Positions 11,053-21,043 of a DNA stretch of 64,000 bases are shown here, piece by piece. The stretch spans positions 3,722,501 to 3,786,500 of the forward strand of contig OY987273.1 of assembly GCA_963920665.1 (NCBI GenBank), in the 5' to 3' direction. This DNA comes from Straminergon stramineum (taxonomy: Eukaryota; Streptophyta; Bryopsida; Hypnales; Calliergonaceae). Position numbers and translations under genes: made by a program. The notes below the pieces were generated by a model. That model saw nothing but the letters and a program-made list of their open reading frames with translations, was not told the origin of the DNA and made no database searches. Position 1 is the stretch's first letter, and each line of letters begins with the position of its first letter.

Positions 11053-12591
11053 CTATGAGAGGACAGAGCCCCGAAAGACGAATTCGGGTGGTTTCATGAA
11101 CCATGGTTTACCCATGAAGAGGTCCACTACTTGCACACATGTTGGTCTTCTGTTAACATCAAGATCACCTAGTTCACGTAACTTCATGGCAAAGTACCTT
11201 GATGACTCATGATTTCTAAATAAGTCCTTGTCGTATTCAACCATGTGTTCTAAGTTCATGCGTTGGGTCAACTTTCCAATCGAATAAGAGTTGTATTTCA
11301 CCAAATATTTGTAGGTCGCTTTCATCACATCTAGACTCGTATCTGTACCCTCTAACTCAAACAAATAGAACAACTCTGGAGCTGCCCACCAACAGCCCAT
11401 CCTCTCAGCATCAAATTTTTTCGGTTTTTCATATCCAAAATGCGAGGGAGCTCCTTCTTGAATATGACTTGCAATTCCCCAATCACAAATCCCAATGTTG
11501 ATCTCTTCATCCGAGAAGGGGGGATAATGCAACAATATGTTCACAGGTGACAAGTCATTGTGTAGCACCCCTGCATTGTGCACGACACTTGTCACATAAA
11601 CTAGGGCTCACGCCAACTTCGCCTTGTGTCTTCAAAAGAGGCTAATTTCTTTTTGTTGTTGGCCTATAAGTTGCTTGACCAACTTGATTTTATGCCATTC
11701 CGCATGTGGCACCACCTTCTCATTCAAATGAAGCAATTCTTTGAAATTACCACCATTCCACCACAAAGTGTATGCTTCCAGTGTTTGGTCATAGACAACT
11801 AGGAATTTAATAATGGCTGGATGATTCAATGGGTATACCAAAGCCTCCATTGACCGCTCCACCCTCACATCGCATTTCTTCCTTTGCTTTGACAACTTCC
11901 CCGCAAAATGTACATGTGCTAGAATCCTGGACATCCCTTCAATGTGTACCTTGCACACCTTTGCATACCCTCCTTGACAGTCAAATCCAATAAGTGGGAC
12001 CACCTTGGCCTCGGAGTAGACCCACATGATATATGAACCACTATCTCTGGTAAATGCAGTCTTCAATGCATCCGTCTACCACCCCATACCCCTAGCTTCA
12101 GACCTTGACAATCTTTTTGCTATAATTTGCCACCAATCCATCTTCTCATGGAACTCCCGGGCCCTATCTGTTTCTCCAAATCTGGGCACTATAGGTCGCA
12201 ACTCAAGCATCAACTTCTTGGTGTTGAATATACCAGTTTGTAGGCAATTGCCAATCCATGTTTGCCATTGGTTGAAATACACTTGATCCACATTTGCATA
12301 GTCTAAAGATTCCTTGCATTTCCTTGTAATAAAGTCCTCCAACTCATCCTTCAAGGATTGGATGCTTGCCTCTTTATTTCTCAAGTATTTCCTCTCCAAA
12401 TATTGTACATTTTTTTCCTCATACCATTGCAGACAAGCCTCATGCACATAGGTCATATATCGTGCTAGAGGATAGGTAGGGTCCTTATCGTGTGCTGTCT
12501 TAGACTTCTTTGTCTTGGATGGTCTGGCACCCCCAATTACCTCCTTGGTAGTTATATCTACAACAAACGTTGCAGGATTGTCAAGGTCCAT
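11053..12591 (-). pseudogene. Kinase-like protein with conserved N-terminal domain
   Basis: One frame of 513 codons begins at ATG 12591, the first Met after an upstream stop. It has stops at TAG 12076, TGA 11632 and TGA 11608, the last aligning with Trp in the related LAWALV segment. The N-terminal domain (about 170 residues, with KYLRNKEA and YFNQWQ) is a distant relative of the one in copies 1-3. The kinase-like part has a glycine loop GGYAKV, a candidate ATP-anchoring Lys in FAGKLS, HNDLSPVNILLH in place of HRDLKPxN, and CDWGIA in place of DFG. RRPTCVQVVDLF resembles the end of a kinase C-lobe. The key Asp residues and Asn survive, so the ancestor could have been active; the Arg of HRD is absent. 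Substrate unknown. Confidence 0.7.
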
Positions 12592-12744
12592 GACCCAAGC
12601 TGATATTCGACCCGTACTACTTCCTTCCTTTGAAATAGATATGGTCCTCTATTGAAAAACGAGGCGTTCTTGACTTGAACTTGGAGAGAAAAAATGGCAA
12701 AAACTTCCCCTTCTGAAATCACCTTGGCCCACGAGCACACATTC

Positions 12745-12778
12745 AGCCACTTCAAGGTGGATGAAAGCCAATGTGCAA
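12745..12778 (-). promoter_or_regulatory. Conserved leader motif upstream of the kinase gene
   Basis: On the reverse strand it reads TTGCACATTGG followed by CTTTCATCCACCTTGAAG. It sits 155 bases before ATG 12591, between the GC-rich tract and the gene. Near-identical copies precede the 9996 and 16435 genes. Confidence 0.55.
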
Positions 12779-12780
12779 GA

Positions 12781-13015
12781 CCAAGAATGGTGACCGCGGG
12801 TCTGGGTGACCGCTTAAGTACCCGAGGTCGCCTTGGAGCACGTGCAGGTTTGGTGCATGCGAAACGGGCGACCGTGGGTGTGGGGCGACCGCAGGTATGG
12901 AGGCGATTGTAGGAGGGGGCGACTCTGGATTCCAGAGGTGCTCGCGGATCTAGGCGACCACGGGTTATGGGGCGACCATTGGTCCTAGGCGACCACAGGT
13001 CTAGAAACGATGGAC
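12781..13015. repeat. GC-rich 'GCGACCGCGGGT' tract, forward orientation
   Basis: Contains GTGACCGCGGGTC, GGGCGACCGTGGGTG, GGGCGACCGCAGGT and GGCGACCACAGGT. It lies directly 5' of the reverse-strand kinase gene. Confidence 0.65.
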
Positions 13016-13919
13016 CATCATAAATAGTAGCAAAAAGAACCCTTGATATGGGGGAGAAACATTGGCATTACAACTTCCCACTTCTATTTCGCTTGCTTTC
13101 AAATAAAGTCATAAGACCACTATGATATGGTCTAGAATGTGGAATTAGATTTTGAGTTGTTTCTTTATGGTTCCAAAAATATGTCTACAATGTTCACAAA
13201 GGAAAAAAAAGGAATGGGCCAAAAGGGAAAAAGGAAATCAAAAATACAAAAGTATGTGACATGATTGACTTCTATTGAAACAAAAAGGGAGAACTTGAAA
13301 TGCTTACATTCTACCATTGCATAATAATATTATAGAGGTTACTTTAGAAGTGTCCAAAGTCTTCTTCTAATTTCTTCAAGTTTGCTCTACATTGAACATG
13401 AATTTGGCTTTTTTACACAATCCTAAACCCTTTTGGGGTGGAAAAGGTCATAAATGCAAACAAACATGTTGTAGAGCACATTGAAATGAACAACAAATTA
13501 AGCATATGTACATCAAGTCAAAAGATTGTTGTCTTTGATGAAGACATTGTTCAAACCATCAAGGGTGTTTCTATGCTATCATTTCTTTTTTTTGCATGCC
13601 AATCCTTCAAAATTGGTCACCCACAAGATACAAGAAATTTCTAAATGGACAAGTGGGACATCTTTGAAATCATCTTTCTTAGACTTTGTAAATTGTTAAG
13701 TTACAAATTATAGATGCGATCTTTGGAAGTAAACTTTCCAAGGAGGACCATCCCTTCTTACATTACAAAATTTATAGGATGAAGAGATGCTCTTCTATCC
13801 TCTATAGAGAGTTTCTATCATTTATGGACTCAAAATTAGCCACTTGATCATTTAAAGATAAAGAACCGTAACATGCAAATCCTTATACAATGTATGATTT
13901 CTTTGGCTAAGTATTCTAT
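13016..13919. other. No gene recognised
   Basis: AT-rich spacer. A 68-codon forward frame at 13438-13644 has no recognisable feature. Confidence 0.5.
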
Positions 13920-14420
13920 AGAGGACATTCAATATGTTCTTGTGAAAGCTATCCAAGGTTTACTTAAACTTTTGTATACAAAAAATAATCTCTCTCCAAA
14001 GAGACAAAATGTCAAGTTCGGTCACTTTGATAGGTAAGCAGGAAACATCATTTAATTCCCAAGGTTTCAGAGATGTACTATGAGGGTTTAGATGGTCAGT
14101 ATTGAGTTTAGAATGGAGATGTATAAGGTGCAAGGTTGCACCACACACATTTCCATCCGAAATTCAATACTGATTTCTTATAATTCTCATGGACCATCCC
14201 CTAGACCTTGAGAATGAAATCACCTTCCCTCCCACATACCACGGGGAATTAGCTTGATGTCCTTTTTTTTTTCTTCGTAGCTTGGCTACAAGAACCAAAC
14301 CAAATTGATCTCATTGGAGATCGAACCCGAGACCTCCACAAGAACAATGACTTCTAGGAAGCCAATAACTTCCATGCATCACCCGAAGATGCCTTGAAGA
14401 CCCCAGGGTCCTACTGACGT
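13920..14420 (-). repeat. Dispersed ~0.5-kb repeat with SINE-like end, copy a
   Basis: The reverse complement matches 44325-44850 along its whole length. One end carries GTCTTCAAGGCATCTTCG and, about 75 bases on, GGGTTCGATCTCC, which resembles the B box of a tRNA-derived promoter, followed by an A-rich stretch. The rest contains a fold-back pair around CAGTATTGAATTT and AAACTCAATACTGA. It may be a SINE next to, or fused with, another element. Confidence 0.5.
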
Positions 14421-14488
14421 GACTTGTTCTTGGATGTTAAAAGTTGAACTCGTTGTACTTATTAAAACTTCTTTGAATTGGAAGGCAT

Positions 14489-14790
14489 ACCCCCACCCGC
14501 AGTCGCCCCCCATTCCACCAAATTGGGCTCCAGAACACCAAGATTTGAAGTCGCTCCCATCTGGGGGCGCCCAAGACCTAAACTCGCCCCCCACTCACAG
14601 TCGCCTTCCATTCCACCAAATTGGGCTCAACAACACCAAGTCAGAAGTCCAACCCCCACCCGCAGTCGCCTACGACCTGAACTCGCCCCCCACCCGCAAT
14701 CGCCCCATTCCACCAAATTGGGTTCAACAACACCAAGCCAAAAGACCACGCCCCCACCTGTAGTCGCTCAAGACCTGAACTCACCTCCCA
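14489..14790. repeat. GC-rich tract with ~98-bp tandem units, reverse orientation
   Basis: CATTCCACCAAATTGGG occurs at 14511, 14609 and 14706 (spacing 98 and 97), interleaved with CCCGCAGTCGCC words. No gene follows directly. Confidence 0.7.
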
Positions 14791-14955
14791 CCAGCAATCA
14801 CCTCTATTTTAAAGTCACATCAGTCCAGAAACCAACGTAGCAGAAGATGTAAGCCATCTCCAACTGTAATGAAGTCAAACTTAATTACCTCTTCCATAGA
14901 CTACAATTGACCTATCCTCCAATGTTGATAGCTAGTTAATACTACAGAATTAGTC

Positions 14956-15045
14956 TATAAATACAAAAATTATAGTAAGACTAATTAGACAAATTAAAGA
15001 GGGTTTTCCAAACCCTAAACCCTAACCCTATACCCTAAACCCTAT
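14956..15045 (+). promoter_or_regulatory. TATA-like site followed by telomere-like repeats
   Basis: TATAAATA at 14956-14963 precedes a 36-base run of AAACCCTAA variants at 15010-15045. This may be a relict promoter with telo-boxes or an interstitial telomeric insertion. No downstream coding frame is visible. Confidence 0.3.
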
Positions 15046-15299
15046 AGAAAAACCATGAATCTTCTCTATATATGCCACCCCAAAAGTAATGTACTTCTAT
15101 TTTTTAGGGTGGATAAAATGACAAACACATGTGATTTGCTTTTCATTATACGTCATAAAAAAGTTTGAACTCCTAAACCTTGCACTTTTAAGATATAAAC
15201 CATTCAAAGTGTCATTTCCTAACTTTTTAATCTTCAATAAATTCAATATTCATTCACCCCTTCAAATGCGTTTTAAATTCCCTTGATGTATCAAGGGGA

Positions 15300-15830
15300 G
15301 GACTATATTGAAATTCCTATGTTGGAGGATGGAAAATGAAATGATGAGGAGAAGGGCTTCCCCAAGTCTCCATTTCTTAAACCACGTATGTAGATAAAAA
15401 GATTTCTTCTTCATGCATCCCATGGTGTTAGTATTTTTTTTGTACATCGTTTCCCCCCAAAGGGTAGGTCTCCTCCAAATGTACTCCCTCAAAAAATAAA
15501 AATAGGAAATGGTCATGTTGAATTTTACATGAGCACGAGGAAAAAAAAATGTCAAAGAGAAGAGCTTCCCCAAGTCTCCATTTTTTAAAACCACTTCCTA
15601 TGTAGATCAAAAGATTTTTTCTTCATGCATCCTACACTGTTAGTATTTTTTTTGTACATTGTTTCCCCCCACAAGGAAAGGTCTCCTCTAAATGTACTCC
15701 CTCCAAAAATTAAAATAGGAAATGGTTACATTGAATTTTACATGACCACATGGATGGATGAAGGAGAAATGACATATTAGGAAGAAGGGCTTTACCAAAT
15801 CTCCACTTCCTAAACCAATTTGCTTTCTTT
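15300..15830. repeat. Three tandem copies of a ~215-bp unit
   Basis: GAAGGGCTTCCCCAAGTCTC or a close variant starts at 15351, 15559 and 15784, each preceded by GGAAAATGAA/ACATGA-like sequence. The first two units are more complete than the third. Confidence 0.7.
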
Positions 15831-15984
15831 ATTACTTAATTAACTTTTGATCACTTAGTATTGAATACCTCAGACTTAGGATTTTCTGGAGTTAATCCTC
15901 AGAAAACGGGGGAGCGGTACTTAAAAAGTTTCAACACCTTCCCTCCAATTTGTAAGGGGGGAAACTCAAATTCATGTTTTTTGG

Positions 15985-16260
15985 AGCCCCTGACCCGCGG
16001 TCACCCAAAAAATGACCTCTGGTCGCCCTATATGTAGCCGCCCTCTATACCCGCAGTCGCCCCATTACCCGTGGTCGTCCTATATGTAGCCACCCCCTAA
16101 TACCCGCAGTCACCCTATACTTGAGGTCTCCTTCCAAAAACTCTAATTTTTCCTGAATGGTAGTTTCTAGACAATGGGACCAAGACCCGCACGCACCCTC
16201 TTCCCACATGGGCCCTAGGCAACTTCGGGTACTTAAGGGGATACTGGATTCCCCAGTCGC
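15985..16260. repeat. GC-rich tract, reverse orientation
   Basis: CCTATATGTAGCC recurs at a 53-base spacing with ACCCGCAGTCGCCCC words. It is the tract on the 5' side of the 16435 gene. Confidence 0.65.
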
Positions 16261-16271
16261 CACTTCCTTCG

Positions 16272-16302
16272 TTGCACAGCGCCTTTCATCCGCCTTGAAG
16301 CG
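16272..16302 (+). promoter_or_regulatory. Conserved leader motif upstream of the 16435 gene
   Basis: TTGCACAGCGC followed by CTTTCATCCGCCTTGAAG, about 135 bases before the ATG. It is the forward-strand counterpart of the motif before the 12591 and 9996 genes. Confidence 0.55.
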
Positions 16303-16434
16303 TCTGATTGTCAATTCGTCGGTTGGAAGTTTGGGCACCTACATGTATTGTGGCTTCCATGTTTACAAATTCATTTCTTCGGTTATATTATCGACAATAG
16401 TCTAGTTTTCTTTACGCTAGAGCAACACGACAAG

Positions 16435-17994
16435 ATGATGAAGAAGAAAGGAGATCGCCATAGCAGGCAACGACGTGCCCTTCTTGATTCAACGGCTAAG
16501 GCATATCGAGGATGGCGTCATGTAAATTCCGATTGGACCTTGACAACTTGCAAGTTATTTGTGGATTGGTGCCATATCAACAAGCTATTCCCTTACCATC
16601 GACACATTCACCATGTGAAGCAAAACCAAGCAAATCTTCATTACTGCAAGGATGATGCATTTGTCTAAAAATGTATTGAAGTGTACTGAGCATTGTACGG
16701 AAAGCGAAAAATTCCACGAAGCAAAGTCTCAATGGGCATATGCCAAATGGTATATGCAGAGTTACAATTGGGGAAAACGGTAGATTGGATGACCTTCAAG
16801 ACATCCAAGAATGTCACCCTTCCAACTACAAAAGACATGCCAAGAGCGGGTCCTTCAAATAATCCTCGGGATGAGCTAGGGCCCGAAAAGAACATTATAG
16901 AAGGAATGGCAGATGAGGATTACGTTTGGTCAACGTCAACTAGAGAATCGGACTCCAATGAAGAGCCATTGCCTGAACCTAGGGATAGGATGGAAGATAC
17001 ATCAATGGAAGAAAATTTATCGTTGGTGGTATCAGAAGAAGGCAACATGCAACGGACCACAACAATGTATGGAGAACCTTTTATGTCTGTGGATCCGATA
17101 GGGGTCCGTCGTCTCGAAGATGACGAAGTGTTCCATTATGTGCAAGCTCGCTTGCAAGAAATTAATGAAGATAGGTTGGATGGGGAGAGTGAAGCCGAAG
17201 AAGATATTCCTCTAACCTTGATGAAATTGCCTTCCATGGAAGTATTGCGTAAAATGGAACAAGAACATCAAGGTGTATTTGGAGAAGACAATAATCGGCG
17301 AACGAAAGAACCCTGTAAAGTGGAGTTGGAGATGCTTTTAAAGGATCTCGAAGAAAAAGAAAGGGAGTATGAGATCATCAAGAAGTGGAGCGCACAAGAG
17401 ATTTAGGTTGAGGATGTGGGCACCCTCAAAGAACTAATTCAAGCTGAAGAAACTTGTTTCGCAGCCCAACAAAGAGAAATGGAACAACTGGAACAATTTT
17501 ACCTCAAATTCAATAAGGGAGAAGATGGAGGATCTAGTTCAAATGTCAATCTTGTTATAGATGAATGGCTTCAACCAATAATGGGAAAATGTAGGATGGA
17601 AGAAAACAACGTTGCCATTGAAAAAGGAGGTGTGGAAAAGGCAAGATCGACATTGAACCGTTTGAAGGAGATGAAGGATGCAGATCCTATTGACCGGTCG
17701 TTGCAGTCGGATTCATTGTTTGTGGATGTTGAAGATTTGTCATCCACTACGGAAATAGAGAAGTTGAAGATGAAGTTAGCTTCTATGAAAAGATTGGAAC
17801 AGAAGTTGGAGGAAAAGATGTCGTGGCCGAAGGCACACATCAGGTTCATGTCATTGTTCAAGAAGTGGTGGATGCAAAATAAGATGTGGAACCATGACCT
17901 GACTCTTTTGAAGAGGGAAGAGAGAGTGGCAAGAGCCCAAATAGAACTAGAAAAGAAGAAAAGGGAAGAACAAGGGGAAATGGATGGAGTATAA
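16435..17994 (+). pseudogene. HIxKLFP/VDW-module coiled-coil protein
   Basis: One frame of 520 codons from ATG 16435 (a second ATG follows at 16438), with stops at TAA 16666, TGA 16687 and TAG 17404. The module is well kept: AYRGWRHV, CKLFVDWCHINKLFP, HHVKQNQANLHY, KCIEVY and MVYAELQLGKTVDWMTFK. A long acidic, low-complexity middle (EEDIPLTL, REYEIIKKW) leads into a Lys/Glu-rich coiled-coil C-terminus ending REEQGEMDG. There is no RING finger. It is closest to the 9996 gene. Partners and function are unknown. It is flanked upstream by the tract and motif and downstream by a gene-free AT-rich stretch. Confidence 0.65.
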
Positions 17995-18736
17995 ATTAGG
18001 TGGCTCTTGTTTCTTTTATGACTATGTACTTCTTCCAAGATATATGAAGAAAAAGGCTTTGTCCTTATTTTTGTTGAAATACAAGAATGTTTATTTTTAT
18101 TTTTTGTGTATGAAAATGTGATTGCATTTGGATCCAAACATTTGAATTTTTGACAAATTTTGATGATTTCAAGTTATGTGAATGTTCATTTCTTGCAAAA
18201 TTTGTGTAGTGTTTTAAAAAAAAAAAAGAATTCTAGTAACTTTGAGTCTACACAAAGAACCCTCAATAAATTTAAGCAGCATCATCCATGAGAGTTTCAA
18301 TATAAGTTCATATGGTTGCATTTTTTTGTATTTTAACATATGATTTGAACATATTGTAAATGACAACATCCCCATGCCCTTCAACCTGTGAATGTATGGA
18401 CTCTTCTTGAGATTTATAATTTGGAAAAAAACATCATAAAAAGGTACTCAAAAGAATACTTTTGGAATTGATAGAGAAATGGAAGTTATACATTTTGAGT
18501 TGTGGATTCCATGTATATGGTTTGATCAACCAATGTTGTCCCCCATTTTTCTTTTTAATTTGAAAGAGAAAGTTCTTAAATTTTTCCAAATTTGAGTACA
18601 AGCTAATTCTATTTATTTTTTATTAAGTTTATTAGAATGGATTTGAAATGAGTTTCCCTTCATGTGGTAGTTTAAAAAAAAAATTGTATTCTTTAAGTCT
18701 ATGACCATTTTCCTAAAAATCTTTTTTTGAAGTATC
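17995..18736. other. No gene recognised
   Basis: AT-rich 3' flank of the preceding gene with several poly-A/T runs. Confidence 0.5.
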
Positions 18737-18776
18737 TATAAATACCAAGTCAAACCCTTGGATAGCGTTTAGGGTT
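18737..18776 (+). promoter_or_regulatory. TATA-like site and telo-box upstream of the split hAT gene
   Basis: TATAAATA at 18737-18744 is followed by TTTAGGGTTT near 18768. If used, the GC-rich tract at 18865-19090 would be transcribed as leader. Confidence 0.35.
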
Positions 18777-18864
18777 TCATAAAATATCTATCTAAACTAG
18801 GATGACTTTCATCTAGAAACTCAGCGATGGAACGCTAGCGGGATAATAGAAATGGCCTTGGGTC

Positions 18865-19090
18865 CTAAGCGTAAGCGCGGTTGCCCTTCAAGTACTTGAA
18901 GTCGCCTCTTGAGACCCACGGTTTCCCCCCCTTCTACCCGTAGTCGCCCCCCTAGACCTGCACTCATCCCCCTTGGACCCATAGTTGCCCTTTCATCTGC
19001 ACGTGCGTTCCTAGTATGAATCGTCGACCTGTAGTTGCCCACGGGGCGATTGTGCTTGTTATGAGGTCGCCCATTTCCTGCACCCATTCT
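18865..19090. repeat. GC-rich tract, reverse orientation
   Basis: ACCCGTAGTCGCCCCCC, GACCTGTAGTTGCCC and related words. It lies 5' of the forward-strand hAT gene, consistent with the tract orientation at the other genes. Confidence 0.6.
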
Positions 19091-19461
19091 TACTCTCAAT
19101 AGGTGACTTGCAGTGCTAGTAGGACTACAGTATAAACATGAAGGCCTAGACTTTGATTTTCACCTTGTTTCAGGGATGAACTCATGACTTGAATCTTTGA
19201 AAGGGGCTTCTTGCAGATGTTTAGTTCTTTGGAGGGCAACAACTTGGTTTGAGTGGTTTAAAAGACCGTTCAAAGCAAGTGGCTTTGCCATTCTTTTTTC
19301 TAAATCAAGGCTCTGATTCATATGATAATATTGTTTTAAGAACTCATAGGCGAGGAACAATATGGCTAGTTGGGGTGAGGGGAGGGGACTACCATTAACG
19401 ATACAAGGAGAGCCACGAAGGAGTGTGACCCTTGGTTGCTTGTAGACATTGACTGTCAGTT

Positions 19462-20849
19462 TGCAGGAAATACACGAACATGTGTTTTCTGTGGGTGGAC
19501 CTCTGTGTTTGAATGAAAGTAGGCATTCTGTCACTTTGGATATGGCGGTAGGACTGCATCAGAGCGATGTAAGAATATCCCATGGGTAGTATTGCAGAAG
19601 TTTAGGACTTGTGGTGGGGTTGTTTCGAAGGAAATGAGCTTTGAACAAATGCATGAGGAGGTTCCAGAATTTGATGTTGTGGATGAGATTGTGGTAGAGC
19701 CTATGTTGGAGGGGGGTAGAGAGAGGTCAAAGGAGCCTAGAACTACAAATGAACCAATGCTTCCAAGTACAAATTCAAGAGATTCCACTCCTCAAACAAT
19801 TGAGAGAAGGAGGAATAACCCTTCCATTTCTAGGCAAACTAGCATGGATGAGGCATTACAAAGTAGCACAAGAGTGAAGTTGGATACCATATGGGCTTCC
19901 TTCTTTTCTGAGGCTAGCATCGCAGTCAATGTGGCGTGCCATCCTGCCTTTGTGAAAGCAATGAAAGAGATAGTGGCATCAGGACTACGATACCAACCGC
20001 CCTCATAGAATGCTTTGCGTACAAGAATGATAGAGCCAAAGAAGGAAAGTGTTTCTAAAATGGTCACTAAGCGGACAAAGCACTCTATCAAAGTTTACGG
20101 AGCAACTCTTTGTTCGGATGGTTGGTCTAATACTAATAGCTGTCCATTATTGAATTTAATGCTTGTGTGTCCTGTAGGGGATGTGTTTCTTGGATCAGTA
20201 GACACCATGGGGGAGAAGGACATTGCGTACACAACCAATATGATGGCGCAATACATAGAAGAGGTTGGCTCCAAAAACATTGTCCAACTATGTACGGACA
20301 ATGCCACTATCATGACGGGGACTTTGAAGGTGTTGTAAGAGAAATATCCTCACATATATACCCAAGGATGCGCAACACACATTTTGGACTTGCTTTTGGA
20401 AGATTGGGCAAAAGATGACAAGGTGAAGAGAATAGTACGACATTGTACGTAGATAGTAAAGTACATCAAGAGGTACCATTCTACATTGGCTCTCTTCCGA
20501 AAGTACTCCCCAGACAAGGCATTGCGAATGCCTTCTCAAACACGCTTTGTAGTGAACTTCCTCATGATATCACGTGTGGTGGAGTGCAAGTCAGCATTGA
20601 TTCGAGTGATAATGGATGAGACATATGTGCAATTTGAGGCTAGTTTGGAACGTCGCCAAAATGGAGATATATTGAAAACGCAAGCCCATATAGCACGAGA
20701 GTACATTCATGCGGAATCTTTTTGGGTGGAGTGTGACAATTTTTTGCACATGGGGGAGCTCGTTCTTATTGCTCTCCGAGTGTTTGATGGAAAAGCCCGA
20801 GCAATGCCTAAGGCTTGGTTGGTTATGAAGACTCTTCAAGAGCACATAT
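19462..20849 (+). pseudogene. hAT transposase, 5' part (split by MULE insertion)
   Basis: A TTTGCAG acceptor-like site precedes a probable BED-type finger (CVFC ... HFGYGG, 19470-19560) with internal stops. The following frame holds the DUF659/catalytic region: SDGWSNTNS with the first catalytic Asp, VGSKNIVQLCTDNAT with the second, and CATHILDLLLEDW. Stops within the frame are TAG 20006, TAA 20336 and TAG 20450. The alignment with the 45214-48518 hAT gene runs to LQEHI and then breaks at 20850, where the 13.5-kb MULE begins. The rest of the gene resumes at 34409. hAT enzymes perform cut-and-paste transposition; this copy is inactive. Confidence 0.8.
20840..20849. repeat. 10-bp target-site duplication, left
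   Basis: GAGCACATAT pairs with GAGCACGTGT at 34399-34408, 8 of 10 identical with both differences A/G transitions. A length of 9-11 bp is typical of MULEs. Confidence 0.7.
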
Positions 20850-20960
20850 CAGGGTTGCTAGCATGCAAGCTTGGAGCGTCGAGCTTGTGAGCGTAGGAGT
20901 GGGAATTATTTCCTAGAAAATAATTGGGTGGGATCTATGACCGTGGATTTTGAAAATGCT
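20850..20960. repeat. Left terminal inverted repeat of the MULE
   Basis: GCTAGCATGCAAGCTTGGAG at 20857 onward and ATCTATGACCGTGGATT near 20935 correspond, inverted, to sequences in 34220-34398. The similarity is patchy, with extra GTGAGC repeats at the right end. Confidence 0.6.
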
Positions 20961-21043
20961 ATATTTCTCTGAAGGAAGGGTTATTTTTATGAAATATAAC
21001 TTACTTTTAACTTTTAGTTCATTTTTTGGAGAAACAACTAGAT

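Noticed and set aside
14489..14790. CRISPR-like array (regular ~98-bp spacing)
   Set aside because: The units are simple tandem copies without unique spacers, no cas genes are present and the genome is eukaryotic.
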